Numbered from the stretch's first letter, positions 54,267 to 63,618 are shown. The stretch is DNA of 64,000 bases from Bradyrhizobium yuanmingense (GCF_029167105.1 NZ_JARFML010000009.1:1-64000), one strand, 5' to 3'. Numbers and translations are program-made. The notes: a model not told the origin generated them from the letters alone.

Positions 54267-55004
54267 CTAGCGGTTGACGTTCAATCCCGCCAGCATTTCC
54301 TTCACCGCGGCCATTGCCGCCGCGAGTTTCTCGGGATCGCGCGAGCGCACCACCAGGTTGGTGTTGGGCTTCTGCTCCTCGTCCATGAAGGGATAGCTGC
54401 CGATGATGGTGTCGGGATGGGCGGCGGCGATCGCCCGCAGCGGGCCGCCGATGTCGCCCTCGCGCGCATTGGCGCGGACCGAGTCCGACAGCATGCGCAC
54501 GCCCGACTTCAGCTTGGGCGCGACGATGTCCATCATCGCCTGCATGATCGACGGCACGCCGGCCATGACGATGACATTGCCGATCTTGAAGCCGGGCGCG
54601 AGGATGGTCGCGCTCTGGATCAGCTCGGCACCGTCGGGGATGCGGGCCATGCGCAGCCGGGCCTCGTTGAGGTCCTGCTCGCTCCAGCGCTCGCGGAAGC
54701 GGGCGACCACTTCCGGATGATGGTCGATGCCGACGCCGAACGCCTTGGCGACGGCATCTGCGGTGATGTCGTCATGGGTCGGCCCGATGCCGCCCGTGGT
54801 GAAGACGTAGGTGTAGCGATGCCGCAATGCATCCAGTGCAGCGATGATATCCGGCTCGTCGTCGGAGACGACACGCACCTCCTTCAGGTCGATGCCGATA
54901 TTGGTCAGGTATTCGGCGATGAAGCCGATATTCTTGTCCTTGGTCCGGCCGGACAGGATTTCGTCTCCGATGACCAGAATGCCCGCCGTGACGATCTCGC
55001 TCAT
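54267..55004 (-). CDS. CinA N-terminal domain protein (MoaB/MogA-like fold)
   Basis: The 245-residue protein has the molybdopterin-binding-type fold of CinA: TAGILVIGDEILSGRTKDKN and FTTGGIGPTHDDIT, the latter the ADP-ribose pyrophosphatase site in CinA proteins. It lacks the C-terminal nicotinamide-nucleotide amidase domain of full-length CinA, which is commonly a separate gene in alphaproteobacteria. It probably acts on damaged pyridine nucleotides. GAGGG lies before the ATG. Confidence 0.87.
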   Translation of the reverse strand: MSEIVTAGILVIGDEILSGRTKDKNIGFIAEYLTNIGIDLKEVRVVSDDEPDIIAALDALRHRYTYVFTTGGIGPTHDDITADAVAKAFGVGIDHHPEVVARFRERWSEQDLNEARLRMARIPDGAELIQSATILAPGFKIGNVIVMAGVPSIMQAMMDIVAPKLKSGVRMLSDSVRANAREGDIGGPLRAIAAAHPDTIIGSYPFMDEEQKPNTNLVVRSRDPEKLAAAMAAVKEMLAGLNVNR

Positions 55005-55282
55005 GCCTTAAGTCCCTCACCTGTGACGCCGACTTTGCCGAGGTAACGCGTTGAAGTCACGCGGTTTTGCTTCTGAAATAAGCAGTCTTCAGCCATTTTT
55101 TCAGGCACGCCGCCGGCCGTCCGCGGCAAATGCCCCCTCTCCATGCTTATCGCGCTGGCCCGGCCCTTGCTACCACATGAAAGTCATGCACTGTTGACGC
55201 ATGGCCACAGGACGTTGCGGTCTCATCAAGGCCGACGCGACCTGGCGCATGGCGCAACGCCTGGGGAGACAAGTCGGGATCT

Positions 55283-56701
55283 ATGGCAGTCGCGTTTGAC
55301 GAAATGAACATTCCCGGCGGGGACCTCCGCCCCGCCTATCAGGAGCTGGCGCGCTGGCTCAAGGAGACGCCTCCCGAGGCGCTCGAATATCGCCGCCAGG
55401 AGGCCGAGCTCCTGTTCCGCCGGATCGGCATCACCTTCGCGGTCTACGGCGATTCCGAGTCCACCGAGCGCCTGATCCCCTTCGATGTGATTCCGCGGAT
55501 CATGTCCGGCAAGGAATGGGCGCGGCTGGAGAAGGGCCTGAAGCAGCGCGTGCGCGCGCTCAACATGTTCCTGCGCGACATCTATCACGGCCGCGACATC
55601 CTCCGCGCCGACATCGTGCCCGACGATCTGATCTTCCAGAACCCGGTGTTCCGTCCCGAGATGAACGGCCAGCAGGTGCCGCACGACGTCTACGTGCACA
55701 TCGCCGGCATCGACATCGTGCGGGTCGACGCCGAGGACTTCATCGTGCTGGAGGACAACGCTCGCACGCCGTCGGGCGTGTCCTACATGCTGGAAAACCG
55801 CGAGATCATGATGCGGCTGTTTCCGGATCTGTTCGCCCGCCACAGGGTGGCGCCGGTCGAGCGCTATCCGGACGAGCTGCTCGCAGCGCTCCGCTCGGTC
55901 GCGCCGCAAAGCGCCTCCGGCGAGCCGACGGTGGCCCTGCTCACTCCGGGCGTCTACAATTCGGCCTATTACGAGCACTCCTTCCTCGCCGACAAGCTCG
56001 GCATCGAGCTGGTCGAAGGCCGCGACCTCGTCGTCAAGAACAACGAAGTGTTCATGCGGACGACGGAAGGCCTGAAGCGGGTCGACGTGATCTATCGCCG
56101 CGTCGACGACGATTTCCTCGATCCGCTCACCTTCCGACCCGATTCGGTGCTCGGCGTGCCCGGGCTGATGTCGGCCTACGCGGCCGGCAACATCACGCTC
56201 GCCAACGCCGTCGGCACCGGCATCGCCGACGACAAGGCGATCTACTCCTACATGCCCGACATCGTGAAATTCTATCTCGGCGAGGAGCCGATCCTGAAGA
56301 ACGTGCCGACCTGGCGCTGCCGCGAGCCGAAGGACCTCGCCTATGTGCTGGACAATTTAAGCGAGCTCGTCGTCAAGGAAGTGCACGGCTCCGGCGGCTA
56401 CGGCATGCTGATCGGCCCCGCCGCGACCAAGGCGACGATCGAAGCGTTCCGCGACAAGCTCAAGCGCGAGCCGGAAGGTTTCATCGCCCAGCCGACCCTG
56501 GCGCTCTCGACCTGCCCGACCTGCACGGCGTCGGGCCTCGCTCCACGTCACGTCGATCTTCGCCCCTTCGTGCTCACGGGCAGCAAGAGCACGACCATCG
56601 TGCCGGGCGGGCTCACCCGCGTCGCGCTCAAGGAAGGCTCGCTGGTGGTCAACTCGAGCCAGGGCGGCGGCACCAAGGACACCTGGATTCTGGACGAGTA
56701 G
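55283..56701 (+). CDS. Circularly permuted type 2 ATP-grasp protein
   Basis: The 472-residue protein belongs to the family with the domains formerly called DUF404 and DUF407. Landmarks are EFIVLEDNARTPSGVSYMLENR, YRRVDDDFLDPLTFRPDS, NAVGTGIADDKAIYSYMP and KEVHGSGGYGMLIGP. The last is the glycine-rich nucleotide loop of the permuted ATP-grasp. It should form an amide or peptide bond at the expense of ATP. In many bacteria it is encoded next to alpha-E, transglutaminase and Anbu genes, as here; the alpha-E gene starts four bases after its stop. Its product is unknown. Confidence 0.92.
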   Translation: MAVAFDEMNIPGGDLRPAYQELARWLKETPPEALEYRRQEAELLFRRIGITFAVYGDSESTERLIPFDVIPRIMSGKEWARLEKGLKQRVRALNMFLRDIYHGRDILRADIVPDDLIFQNPVFRPEMNGQQVPHDVYVHIAGIDIVRVDAEDFIVLEDNARTPSGVSYMLENREIMMRLFPDLFARHRVAPVERYPDELLAALRSVAPQSASGEPTVALLTPGVYNSAYYEHSFLADKLGIELVEGRDLVVKNNEVFMRTTEGLKRVDVIYRRVDDDFLDPLTFRPDSVLGVPGLMSAYAAGNITLANAVGTGIADDKAIYSYMPDIVKFYLGEEPILKNVPTWRCREPKDLAYVLDNLSELVVKEVHGSGGYGMLIGPAATKATIEAFRDKLKREPEGFIAQPTLALSTCPTCTASGLAPRHVDLRPFVLTGSKSTTIVPGGLTRVALKEGSLVVNSSQGGGTKDTWILDE

Positions 56702-56705
56702 AGAG

Positions 56706-57650
56706 ATGCTGTCGCGCACCGCCGAAAACCTCTACTGGCTCGCCCGCTACGTCGAACGGGCCGAATATCTCGCGCGCACCATCGATGCGACGCTGCGCGT
56801 CACCGCGCTTCCCGCCGCCTATATCGGCAAGACCAATGAATGGGATTCGGCGCTGCTCACCGCCGGCGTCGCCGCGAGCTTCTATCAGGCCTATGAGGAA
56901 GCCAACGAGCACAACGTCGTCGAGTATCTCTCGTTCTCCCAGAACAACCCGTCCTCGATCCGAAACTGCATCGAAGCGGCGCGGCTGAACTCGCGCTCGG
57001 TGCGCACGGCCCTCACCAGCGAGATGTGGGACACCATCAACTCGGCCTGGATCGAGCTTCAGGCGGTGTGGAGCAAGGGCACCTCGACGCGCGAGGATCT
57101 CGCAAAATTCCTGCGCTTCGTGCAGGAGACCTCGCTGCGCTTCGACGGCTCGGCCTATCGGACCATGCTGCGCAACGACGCCTATTGGTTCTCGCGCATG
57201 GGCGTGCATCTGGAGCGCGCCGACAACACCGCGCGCATCCTCGACGTGAAGTATCACGTGCTGCTGCCCGAGGAGGAGCATGTCGGCGGCCCGCTCGACT
57301 TCTACCAGTGGAGCTCGATCCTGCGCTCGGTCTCGGCGCTGACGGCCTATCACTGGGTCTATCGCGAGACGCTGAAGCCCTGGCTGATCGCGGACCTGTT
57401 GATCCTCAACGACACACTGCCGCGCTCGCTCGCCAGCTGCTACGGCAACCTCGTGCGCAACCTCGACCAGATCGGCGTCGCCTATGGCCGCCAGGGTCCG
57501 GCCCAGCGCCACGCCCGCGGCATCCGCAACCGGCTGGAGCACAGCAACATGAACGACATTTTCCAGCATGGCGTGCATGAATTCATTCAGGAATTCATCG
57601 CGGACAATTCCAGGCTGGGCGAAATCATCACGAAGCAGTATTTGATCTGA
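56706..57650 (+). CDS. Alpha-E domain protein (DUF403)
   Basis: The 314-residue all-helical protein starts with MLSRTAENLYWLARYVERAEYLAR, the defining alpha-E motif with its ENxYWxxRYxERAE pattern. The second conserved part is RNDAYWFSRMGVHLERADNTARILDVKYH. The biochemical role of the family is not established. It is thought to work with the permuted ATP-grasp enzyme, with which it is nearly always linked. GAGAG precedes the ATG and the gap to the upstream gene is four bases. Confidence 0.92.
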   Translation: MLSRTAENLYWLARYVERAEYLARTIDATLRVTALPAAYIGKTNEWDSALLTAGVAASFYQAYEEANEHNVVEYLSFSQNNPSSIRNCIEAARLNSRSVRTALTSEMWDTINSAWIELQAVWSKGTSTREDLAKFLRFVQETSLRFDGSAYRTMLRNDAYWFSRMGVHLERADNTARILDVKYHVLLPEEEHVGGPLDFYQWSSILRSVSALTAYHWVYRETLKPWLIADLLILNDTLPRSLASCYGNLVRNLDQIGVAYGRQGPAQRHARGIRNRLEHSNMNDIFQHGVHEFIQEFIADNSRLGEIITKQYLI

Positions 57651-57656
57651 CCTTCG

Positions 57657-57736
57657 GTCATTCCGGGGCGCCCGAAGGGCGAACCCGGAACCTCGAGATT
57701 CCGGGTTCGATGCTGGCGCATCGCCCCGGAATGACG
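57657..57736. repeat. Palindromic repeat, class B, copy 3
   Basis: GTCATTCCGGGGCG and CGCCCCGGAATGACG arms, with CTCGAGATTCCGGGTTCGATG in the right half, identical to the same part of copy 2. It separates the alpha-E and transglutaminase genes. Confidence 0.88.
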
Positions 57737-57752
57737 GAGCAAATAATCCACC

Positions 57753-58601
57753 ATGCGCCTGCGAATCCAGCACACCACGACCTATCGCTACGAGCCGCCG
57801 GCCACCAGCGTGATCCAGATCCTGCGCATGACGCCGGGCAGCCATGACGGGCAGTACGTCGCGGAATGGCAGATCGACGTCTCCACCGACACCAAGCTCG
57901 ACATGCATGAGGACGCGTTCGGCAACGTCACCCATGTGCTGTCCTGCGGGCCCGTCGGCGACATCCAGATCATTGCCGAAGGGCTGATCGAAACCCACGA
58001 CACCGGCGGCGTGCTGCGCGGCAGCGATGAGCGTTTTCCCCCGGGCATGTTCCTGCGCGCCACCGACCTCACCTCGGTCAATCCGGCGATGGCGGCGGTC
58101 GCGCGCCAATTGCGCAGTGAAGCCGAGAGCGACACGCTGGGCTTCCTGCACACGCTGATGACGCAGGTGGCCGATCACATGACGTTCGACGAGGACCCCA
58201 CCAACAGCGGCACGTCCGCGGCGGAGGCGTTCACGCTCAAGCGCGGGGTCTGCCAGGATTACGCGCACATCTTCATCGCCTGCGCCCGCGCCGGCGGCGT
58301 GCCGGCGCGCTTCGTCTCCGGGCATTTCCTGCGTGCGGACGACACCGTGCACCAGGAGGCCGGCCATGCCTGGGCGGAGGCCTACGTGCCCGATCTCGGC
58401 TGGGTCGGCTTCGATCCCGCCAACAGCATCTGCGCGACCGACGCGCATGTCCGCCTCGCGATCGGGCTCGACTATCTCGGCGCGGCCCCGGTGCGCGGCA
58501 CGCGCTACGGCGGCGGCACGGAGACGCTGACGGTGGCGGTGAAGGTCGAACAGGCCGGCCGCGGCGGGCAGTCGCAATCGCAGTCCCAGCGGCAGAGCTA
58601 G
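57753..58601 (+). CDS. Transglutaminase-like cysteine peptidase family protein
   Basis: The 282-residue protein has an N-terminal beta-sandwich region (IQHTTTYRYEPPATSVIQILRM) and a catalytic triad of Cys167 (RGVCQDYAH), His205 (GHAWAEAYV) and Asp221 (GFDPAN). Such proteins of this cluster may hydrolyse or transfer amide bonds, possibly on peptides made by the ATP-grasp protein. The C-terminal 12 residues are a Gln/Ser repeat. It is cytoplasmic by absence of a signal. Confidence 0.9.
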   Translation: MRLRIQHTTTYRYEPPATSVIQILRMTPGSHDGQYVAEWQIDVSTDTKLDMHEDAFGNVTHVLSCGPVGDIQIIAEGLIETHDTGGVLRGSDERFPPGMFLRATDLTSVNPAMAAVARQLRSEAESDTLGFLHTLMTQVADHMTFDEDPTNSGTSAAEAFTLKRGVCQDYAHIFIACARAGGVPARFVSGHFLRADDTVHQEAGHAWAEAYVPDLGWVGFDPANSICATDAHVRLAIGLDYLGAAPVRGTRYGGGTETLTVAVKVEQAGRGGQSQSQSQRQS

Positions 58602-58671
58602 CTAGCAGTCGCCGGCCGAACACATTCGGCGTGCTACAATTGCGGGATCGGATCAGACCCGCGAGGTAGCC

Positions 58672-59079
58672 ATGGCGACTGTAAAACTGCTTTCGGATGA
58701 TGAACTCTCGACTGAAGCGCGCGCCGTCTTCGACGATATCCGCAAGGTGCGGAAATCGGACTTCGTCAACAATTTCTGGCGCGCGCTGGCGCATGATCCG
58801 AAGACGCTGCGGCGGACCTGGGAGAGCATCAAGGAGGTGATGGCTCCCGGCGCGCTCGATCCCAAGGTCAAGGAAATGCTCTACGTCGCGGTCTCGATCG
58901 CGCATGGCTGCAGCTACTGCATCCATTCGCACACGGCCGCGGCACGGGCCAAGGGCATGAGCGAGGCCGAATATGGCGAGCTGCTCGCCATCGTCGGCAT
59001 GGCCGCGGAGACGAACAGGCTGGTCACCGCGCTCGGCGTGCCGGTCGATGAGGCGTTTCTCGTCGATGCGGCGGGCTGA
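58672..59079 (+). CDS. Carboxymuconolactone decarboxylase / AhpD-like protein
   Basis: The 135-residue protein has the AhpD-type redox motif HGCSYCIHSH, with the preceding glutamate in VKEMLYVAVS, as needed for the disulphide relay to peroxiredoxins. It starts 70 bp after the transglutaminase gene and 136 bp before the Anbu gene, within the cluster. AhpD-like genes are not a usual part of this cluster as I recall it. It may protect its neighbours' cysteines or may simply have inserted here. Confidence 0.85.
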   Translation: MATVKLLSDDELSTEARAVFDDIRKVRKSDFVNNFWRALAHDPKTLRRTWESIKEVMAPGALDPKVKEMLYVAVSIAHGCSYCIHSHTAAARAKGMSEAEYGELLAIVGMAAETNRLVTALGVPVDEAFLVDAAG

Positions 59080-59092
59080 GCGGCAAAGCTAG

Positions 59093-59133
59093 CGTCGTTC
59101 CGGGCTCGCGCTTACGCACGCCCCGGAATGACA
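59093..59133. repeat. Short palindromic repeat, class B-like, copy 4
   Basis: CGTCGTTCCGGGCTCGCGC and CGCACGCCCCGGAATGACA are the reduced outer arms of the class B palindrome, without the inner pair. It lies between the AhpD-like and Anbu genes. Confidence 0.7.
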
Positions 59134-59215
59134 GCCTTCCCCCGCGGGAATCGGGGGTTTCATGGCTCCCTGAAATTGGCTAGTAATTCCGCGCAAACGC
59201 GTTCGGGGACTGGAA

Positions 59216-59974
59216 ATGACCTATTGCTGCGGAATCCTGGTTCGGGACGGTCTGGTGATGATCGCCGATACCCGCACCAATGCCGGCCTCGACAACGTCT
59301 CGACCTTCCGCAAGCTGCACATCTTCTCCAAGCCCGGCGAGCGCATCATGGCGATCGCCAGTGCCGGCAACCTCGCCATCAGCCAGTCGGTGCTGTCGAC
59401 GCTGACCGAGGGCCTCGAAGACCCCAATACGGGCGAGATCGAGACGCTGATGAACGCGCCGACCATGTTCCAGGCTGCCCAGCGCATCGGCCGGGCGATC
59501 CGGGCGGTGCATGCCACCGAAGGGCCGGCGCTGAAATCCGAGGACGTGTCCTTCGACGTCTCCTTTCTATTCGGCGGCCAGATCAAGGGCGCGCGGATGC
59601 GCCTGTTCATGGTCTACACCGCCGGCAATTTCATCGAGTGCACCACCGACACACCCTACCTGCAGATCGGCGAGCACAAATACGGCAAGCCGGTGCTCGA
59701 CCGCGCCATGCATTACGATGTCGAGCTCTACGAGGCGCTGAAGACCGGCCTGATCTCGATGGATTCGACGATGCGCTCGAACCTCGGCGTCGGCCTGCCG
59801 ATCGACGTGCTGGTGGTGCGCAACGATGCCTGCGAAGCCGATCTCAACCATCGCATCGAGGCGGGCGAGCCCTATTTCCACGACCTTCGCTCACGCTGGT
59901 CGGCGGCCTTGCGCGCGGCTCACCAGAACATTCCGCGCCCGCCCTACAAGAACGACAAAGAACCCAAAACCTGA
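59216..59974 (+). CDS. Anbu (ancestral beta-subunit) proteasome-type peptidase
   Basis: The 252-residue protein begins [34 protein letters not shown], the N-terminal strand pattern of Anbu and HslV-like beta subunits. The probable nucleophile is Thr2, after removal of the initiator Met. FGGQIKG and DYVE-like acidic parts are less defined. Anbu proteins form ring-like or helical assemblies, and their substrates are unknown. The linkage with ATP-grasp, alpha-E and transglutaminase genes is recurrent and supports a role in peptide processing. The start was taken at ATG directly after GGAA. Confidence 0.9.
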   Translation: MTYCCGILVRDGLVMIADTRTNAGLDNVSTFRKLHIFSKPGERIMAIASAGNLAISQSVLSTLTEGLEDPNTGEIETLMNAPTMFQAAQRIGRAIRAVHATEGPALKSEDVSFDVSFLFGGQIKGARMRLFMVYTAGNFIECTTDTPYLQIGEHKYGKPVLDRAMHYDVELYEALKTGLISMDSTMRSNLGVGLPIDVLVVRNDACEADLNHRIEAGEPYFHDLRSRWSAALRAAHQNIPRPPYKNDKEPKT

Positions 59975-60000
59975 CAGCAGAAGAGAAAAGGCAGGAAACG

Positions 60001-60759
60001 ATGAGTAACGCGAACAAGATCGCATTGGTGACGGGCGCCGGCACCGGCGTCGGGCGCGCGGCGTCGCTGGCGCTGATGAACACCGGCTTCACCGTGGTGC
60101 TCACCGGGCGCCGGCTCGACATGCTCGAGGAGACGGCAAAGCTCGGTCCCGCGGGAAAAAGCCTCTGCGTCACCGCCGACATGACCAAGCCGGACTCCAT
60201 CGCCGCGCTGTTCGACAAGGTGAAGGCGACCTATGGCCGGCTCGACGTGCTCTTCAACAATGCCGGCATGGGCGCGCCGGCCGTCAACTTCGAGGATCTC
60301 AGCCTCGAGCAATGGCAGGCCGTGGTGAACACCAACCTCACCGGCCCGTTCCTGTGCACCCAGCACGCCTTCCGCATCATGAAGGACCAGACCCCGCGCG
60401 GCGGCCGCATCATCAACAACGGCTCCATCTCGGCGCACGCACCGCGGCCGTTCTCGGCGGCCTATACCTCGACCAAGCACGCCATCACCGGCCTCACCAA
60501 GGCCTCCAATCTCGACGGCCGCATGTACGACATCGCGGTCGGCCAGGTCGACATCGGCAATGCCGCGACCCCGATGACCGACCGCATGGTCAACGGCCCC
60601 GGCGTGCTGCAGCCCGACGGCACCACCAAGCACGAGCCGCGCATGGACGCGAAAGCGGTCGGCGATGCCGTGGCCTACATGGCCAGCCTGCCGCTCGATG
60701 CCAACGTGCTGACCATGACAGTGATGGCGACCAAGATGCCGTTCGTGGGGCGGGGCTGA
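60001..60759 (+). CDS. Short-chain dehydrogenase/reductase
   Basis: The 252-residue enzyme has the NAD(P)-binding motif [11 protein letters not shown], the NNAG motif (LFNNAGMG) and the catalytic Ser (NNGSISAH) with Tyr and Lys in YTSTKHA. It oxidises an alcohol or reduces a carbonyl of an unknown substrate. It begins 27 bp after the Anbu stop and is probably co-transcribed, but SDR genes are frequent and this link may be chance. The C-terminus is standard. A short repeat begins 10 bp after the stop. Confidence 0.86.
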   Translation: MSNANKIALVTGAGTGVGRAASLALMNTGFTVVLTGRRLDMLEETAKLGPAGKSLCVTADMTKPDSIAALFDKVKATYGRLDVLFNNAGMGAPAVNFEDLSLEQWQAVVNTNLTGPFLCTQHAFRIMKDQTPRGGRIINNGSISAHAPRPFSAAYTSTKHAITGLTKASNLDGRMYDIAVGQVDIGNAATPMTDRMVNGPGVLQPDGTTKHEPRMDAKAVGDAVAYMASLPLDANVLTMTVMATKMPFVGRG

Positions 60760-60768
60760 ACAAAAACG

Positions 60769-60792
60769 CGAAAACAACCCCATGCACAGTAG
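60769..60792 (+). repeat. Short dispersed repeat, copy 2
   Basis: Identical in 24 bases to 16959-16982, again just after the stop codon of a rightward gene and again preceded by an A-rich stretch (AACAAAAACG). Confidence 0.75.
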
Positions 60793-60864
60793 GCGTCAAG
60801 AGGCGCCTGCTGCTGCCGGGCCGCGGGTGTGACGCGAGTTAAGTCTCCACGCCATCTCAACAAT

Positions 60865-60951
60865 CGTCATTGCGAGCGCAGCGAAGCAATCCAGGCTGCC
60901 GCCGCGGTGAGATTCTGGATTGCTTCGTCGCAAGAGCTCCTCGCAATGACG
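60865..60951. repeat. Palindromic repeat, class A, copy 4
   Basis: CGTCATTGCGAGCGCAGCGAAGCAATCC at the left, GGATTGCTTCGTCG...CTCGCAATGACG at the right, centre GCCGCCGCGGTGAG. Between the SDR and the nucleoside transporter genes. Confidence 0.88.
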
Positions 60952-61051
60952 TGGAGAGAGCGGAGCCCCAACAACGGCCCGCTTCCCCGCCCCAGCGGCA
61001 TTGCCTTTGCAATGTACACCCGGCCATAATCATCGAGGGGCTTGGGACATC

Positions 61052-62302
61052 ATGCTGCGCCTGCAATCTGCACTCGGCATTTTCGCATTGCTGCTGATCG
61101 CCTTCGCGCTGGCGGAGAATCGGCGCGCCGTGTCGCTGCGGCAGGCGGCGATCGGCCTCGCCGCGACCTTCGTCACCGCCCTCGTGCTGCTGAAGCTGCC
61201 GGTCGTCGCTCATGCCTTCGGCGCCATCAACGACGCGGTCGGGGCGATCTCGGCGGCCTCGCGGGCCGGCTCCGCCTTCGTGTTCGGCTATATCGGCGGC
61301 GGACCCCTGCCCTTCGACCTGAAGGCGCCAGGCGCGGACTTCATCCTGGCGTTCCAGGCGCTGCCGATCGTGCTGGTGATGAGCGTGCTGACGACGCTGT
61401 TGTTCTATTGGCGCGTGCTGCCGCCGATCGTCCGCGGCATGGCCTGGCTGCTGGAGCGCACGCTGGGCGTCGGTGGCGCCGTCGGGCTTTCGACCGCCGC
61501 CAACATTTTCCTCGGCATGGTCGAGGCGCCGCTGTTCGTGCGGCCGTATCTGGCACAGATGACGCGCAGCGAGTTGTTCCTGGTCATGACCGGCGGCATG
61601 GCGGGCATCGCCGGCACCGTGCTGGTGCTCTATGCGACGCTGCTGGCACCGCTCATTCCCGACGCCGCCGCACATTTCGTCATCGCCTCGGTGCTCGGCG
61701 CGCCGGCGGCGATCCTGGTCAGCCTGATCATGGTCCCTGAAACCTCCGACAAGCGCACCGGCGGCGCGCTGGAGGATCCGCAAATGGAGGTCGCCAGCAC
61801 GATGGACGCGATCGTGAAAGGCACCAGTGCCGGCATCGAGCTGCTGATCAACATCGTCGCGATGCTGCTGGTGCTGGTGGCGCTGGTCTATCTCGTCAAC
61901 GCAATCCTCGGCCTGCTCCCGCAGGTCGGCGGCGCCGCGATCTCGCTGCAGCGGCTGCTCGGCCTCGTCATGGCGCCGGTGTGCTGGCTGATGGGATTGC
62001 CGTGGGACCAGGCGATCACGGCCGGCAGCCTGATGGGCACCAAGACCGTGCTCAATGAATTGATCGCCTATGTCGACTTCTCGAAGCTGCCGCCCGATAC
62101 GCTCGAGCCGCGCTCGCGCCTGATCATGCTCTATGCAATGTGCGGCTTCGCCAATTTCGCCAGCCTCGGCATCATGATCGGCGGCTTAGGTGTGATGGCA
62201 CCCGAGCGGCGCGAGGAGATCAATGCGCTCGGGCTGAAGTCGATCGTGTCTGGGACGCTGACGACGTGTCTGATGGGGGCGGTGGTGGGGGTCTTGGCGT
62301 AG
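61052..62302 (+). CDS. Concentrative nucleoside transporter (NupC family)
   Basis: The 416-residue protein has about ten membrane segments. The CNT hallmarks are FGYIGGGPLPFDLKAPGADFILAFQALPIVLVMSVLTTLLFYW and GLSTAANIFLGMVEAPLFVRPYLAQMTRSELF, the latter including the conserved NxFxGxxEAP motif. GLMGTKTVLNELIAYVDF-like and MCGFANFASLGIMIGG motifs complete the family. It imports nucleosides with protons or sodium. No nucleoside-catabolism genes are adjacent. Confidence 0.9.
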   Translation: MLRLQSALGIFALLLIAFALAENRRAVSLRQAAIGLAATFVTALVLLKLPVVAHAFGAINDAVGAISAASRAGSAFVFGYIGGGPLPFDLKAPGADFILAFQALPIVLVMSVLTTLLFYWRVLPPIVRGMAWLLERTLGVGGAVGLSTAANIFLGMVEAPLFVRPYLAQMTRSELFLVMTGGMAGIAGTVLVLYATLLAPLIPDAAAHFVIASVLGAPAAILVSLIMVPETSDKRTGGALEDPQMEVASTMDAIVKGTSAGIELLINIVAMLLVLVALVYLVNAILGLLPQVGGAAISLQRLLGLVMAPVCWLMGLPWDQAITAGSLMGTKTVLNELIAYVDFSKLPPDTLEPRSRLIMLYAMCGFANFASLGIMIGGLGVMAPERREEINALGLKSIVSGTLTTCLMGAVVGVLA

Positions 62303-62313
62303 GCTCTCTCTGC

Positions 62314-62400
62314 CGTCATTGCGAGCGAAGGAAGCAATCCAGAAATGCGTCCGCGGAGACAGTCCGGATTGCTTCGTCGCGAGAGCTCCTCGCAATGACG
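62314..62400. repeat. Palindromic repeat, class A, copy 5
   Basis: CGTCATTGCGAGCGAAGGAAGCAATCC at the left, GGATTGCTTCGTCGCGAGAGCTCCTCGCAATGACG in two parts at the right. Between the nucleoside transporter and the rhomboid gene (convergent). Confidence 0.88.
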
Positions 62401-62418
62401 ACGGTAAGTGTCTGTGCC

Positions 62419-63618
62419 TCAACCGCACAATTTCGACTTCTGCAGGATGCGACGCACCTCGGGCATCTTGGCACGGCATGGCTCGGCCGCCATGGCCTTC
62501 GCCTCGCTGGTTCGCCCCTGCACCCACAGCAACACCGCCATCAAGCCCTGCGCCCCGGAGCGCACCGGCCCACCCGCCACATCCGAAGCTGCGAGCGACA
62601 TGGCGGTTCGCGCTTCCCTCTCGGCGGCGTTGATATCCGCTTGTTCCAGGAAGAAGACGGCACGGTACACGTGAGCCCGTGCGTCTTTCGGGTAGCGGGT
62701 GACGAGATCGAGCGACCGGCTGACCATCTCGTCAGCCTTCACCGGCACTTCCGACGCGCGGATGTAGTGCGCGGCATCGGCCATGTAGGCCGAATAATGT
62801 GCGGCGGCGAAGCCGGCGCAGATGAGAGATCCGATGGATCCGGCGAGCAAGGTCATGCTCGCGCTCCGCGGCAGGCTGTCATAGGACCAGAAGGCCAGCC
62901 ACGGCGTGACGGCGAGCGCGGCGCCGGCCACCGCACCGCCTGCATGGGCGTAATAGTTGACGTTGCCGGAAGCGCCAAAGGCCATTGGCAGCAGTGCGGG
63001 AACACCGAAGAACAGCGACGTCTTCAGCCTCGATATGGTCTGATCGGCGTCCGCTTCGGGATCGAAGCTTGCGACGAACAGCGCGGCGATCAGCGCAGTG
63101 ATGGCGCCGGACGCACCGACGCCGACGGTGCCGGGGCCGTTGCCGAGCAGCGAGCCGGCCTCACCGGCCAATGCACCGGCGACAAAGATCAAGGCAAACC
63201 AGCCGCGGCCGATCAGCGATTCCAGCCTGACGCCGACGATGAACAGCGCCACGCAGTTGCTCACGAGGTGCCACCCGCTGCCATGCAGAAGCGGCGCAAG
63301 GCCGATCCGCCACCACTCCCCCCTTCCGACGACGAGATCGTAGCCGGACGCGCCTTGAGCGATCAGCGAGCGCACATCGATGTCGCCGTCCCGCGCGATG
63401 TCGATGGCGAGACTACGTTGCAGAACGAAGATCAGGAGTAGACCGAAGATCAGGCCGATGGTGAGGAAGGGGATATCGGCCAGAAGCTTGTTGTCGGCAA
63501 AAAGCGCCTCCTCGCTGGAAGAGGGCTTCTCAATGGCGGCCGGCGCGGCGGCGGCTTGAAACGATGCTCTTGGAGCTGGCGCTACGGTGCCGCGTCGGCC
63601 AAAAGTGTTGGTCGCCAT
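62419..63618 (-). CDS. Rhomboid intramembrane serine protease with C-terminal helical extension
   Basis: The 399-residue protein has a polar N-terminal tail (about 50 residues) and six membrane segments. Catalytic Ser170 is in GVGASGAI and His225 in NYYAHAGG, and the oxyanion helix carries HGSGWHLVSN. After about residue 255 a further segment and a soluble helical region follow, with LVTRYPKDARAHVYRAVFFLEQADINAAEREARTAM, which resembles a tetratricopeptide-type repeat. That part may recruit the substrate. GGGAAA precedes the ATG. Confidence 0.88.
   Translation of the reverse strand: MATNTFGRRGTVAPAPRASFQAAAAPAAIEKPSSSEEALFADNKLLADIPFLTIGLIFGLLLIFVLQRSLAIDIARDGDIDVRSLIAQGASGYDLVVGRGEWWRIGLAPLLHGSGWHLVSNCVALFIVGVRLESLIGRGWFALIFVAGALAGEAGSLLGNGPGTVGVGASGAITALIAALFVASFDPEADADQTISRLKTSLFFGVPALLPMAFGASGNVNYYAHAGGAVAGAALAVTPWLAFWSYDSLPRSASMTLLAGSIGSLICAGFAAAHYSAYMADAAHYIRASEVPVKADEMVSRSLDLVTRYPKDARAHVYRAVFFLEQADINAAEREARTAMSLAASDVAGGPVRSGAQGLMAVLLWVQGRTSEAKAMAAEPCRAKMPEVRRILQKSKLCG

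Noticed and set aside
54267..55004. Truncation of CinA
   Set aside because: A separate short N-domain protein is a normal arrangement in alphaproteobacteria and the gene has a proper start and stop.
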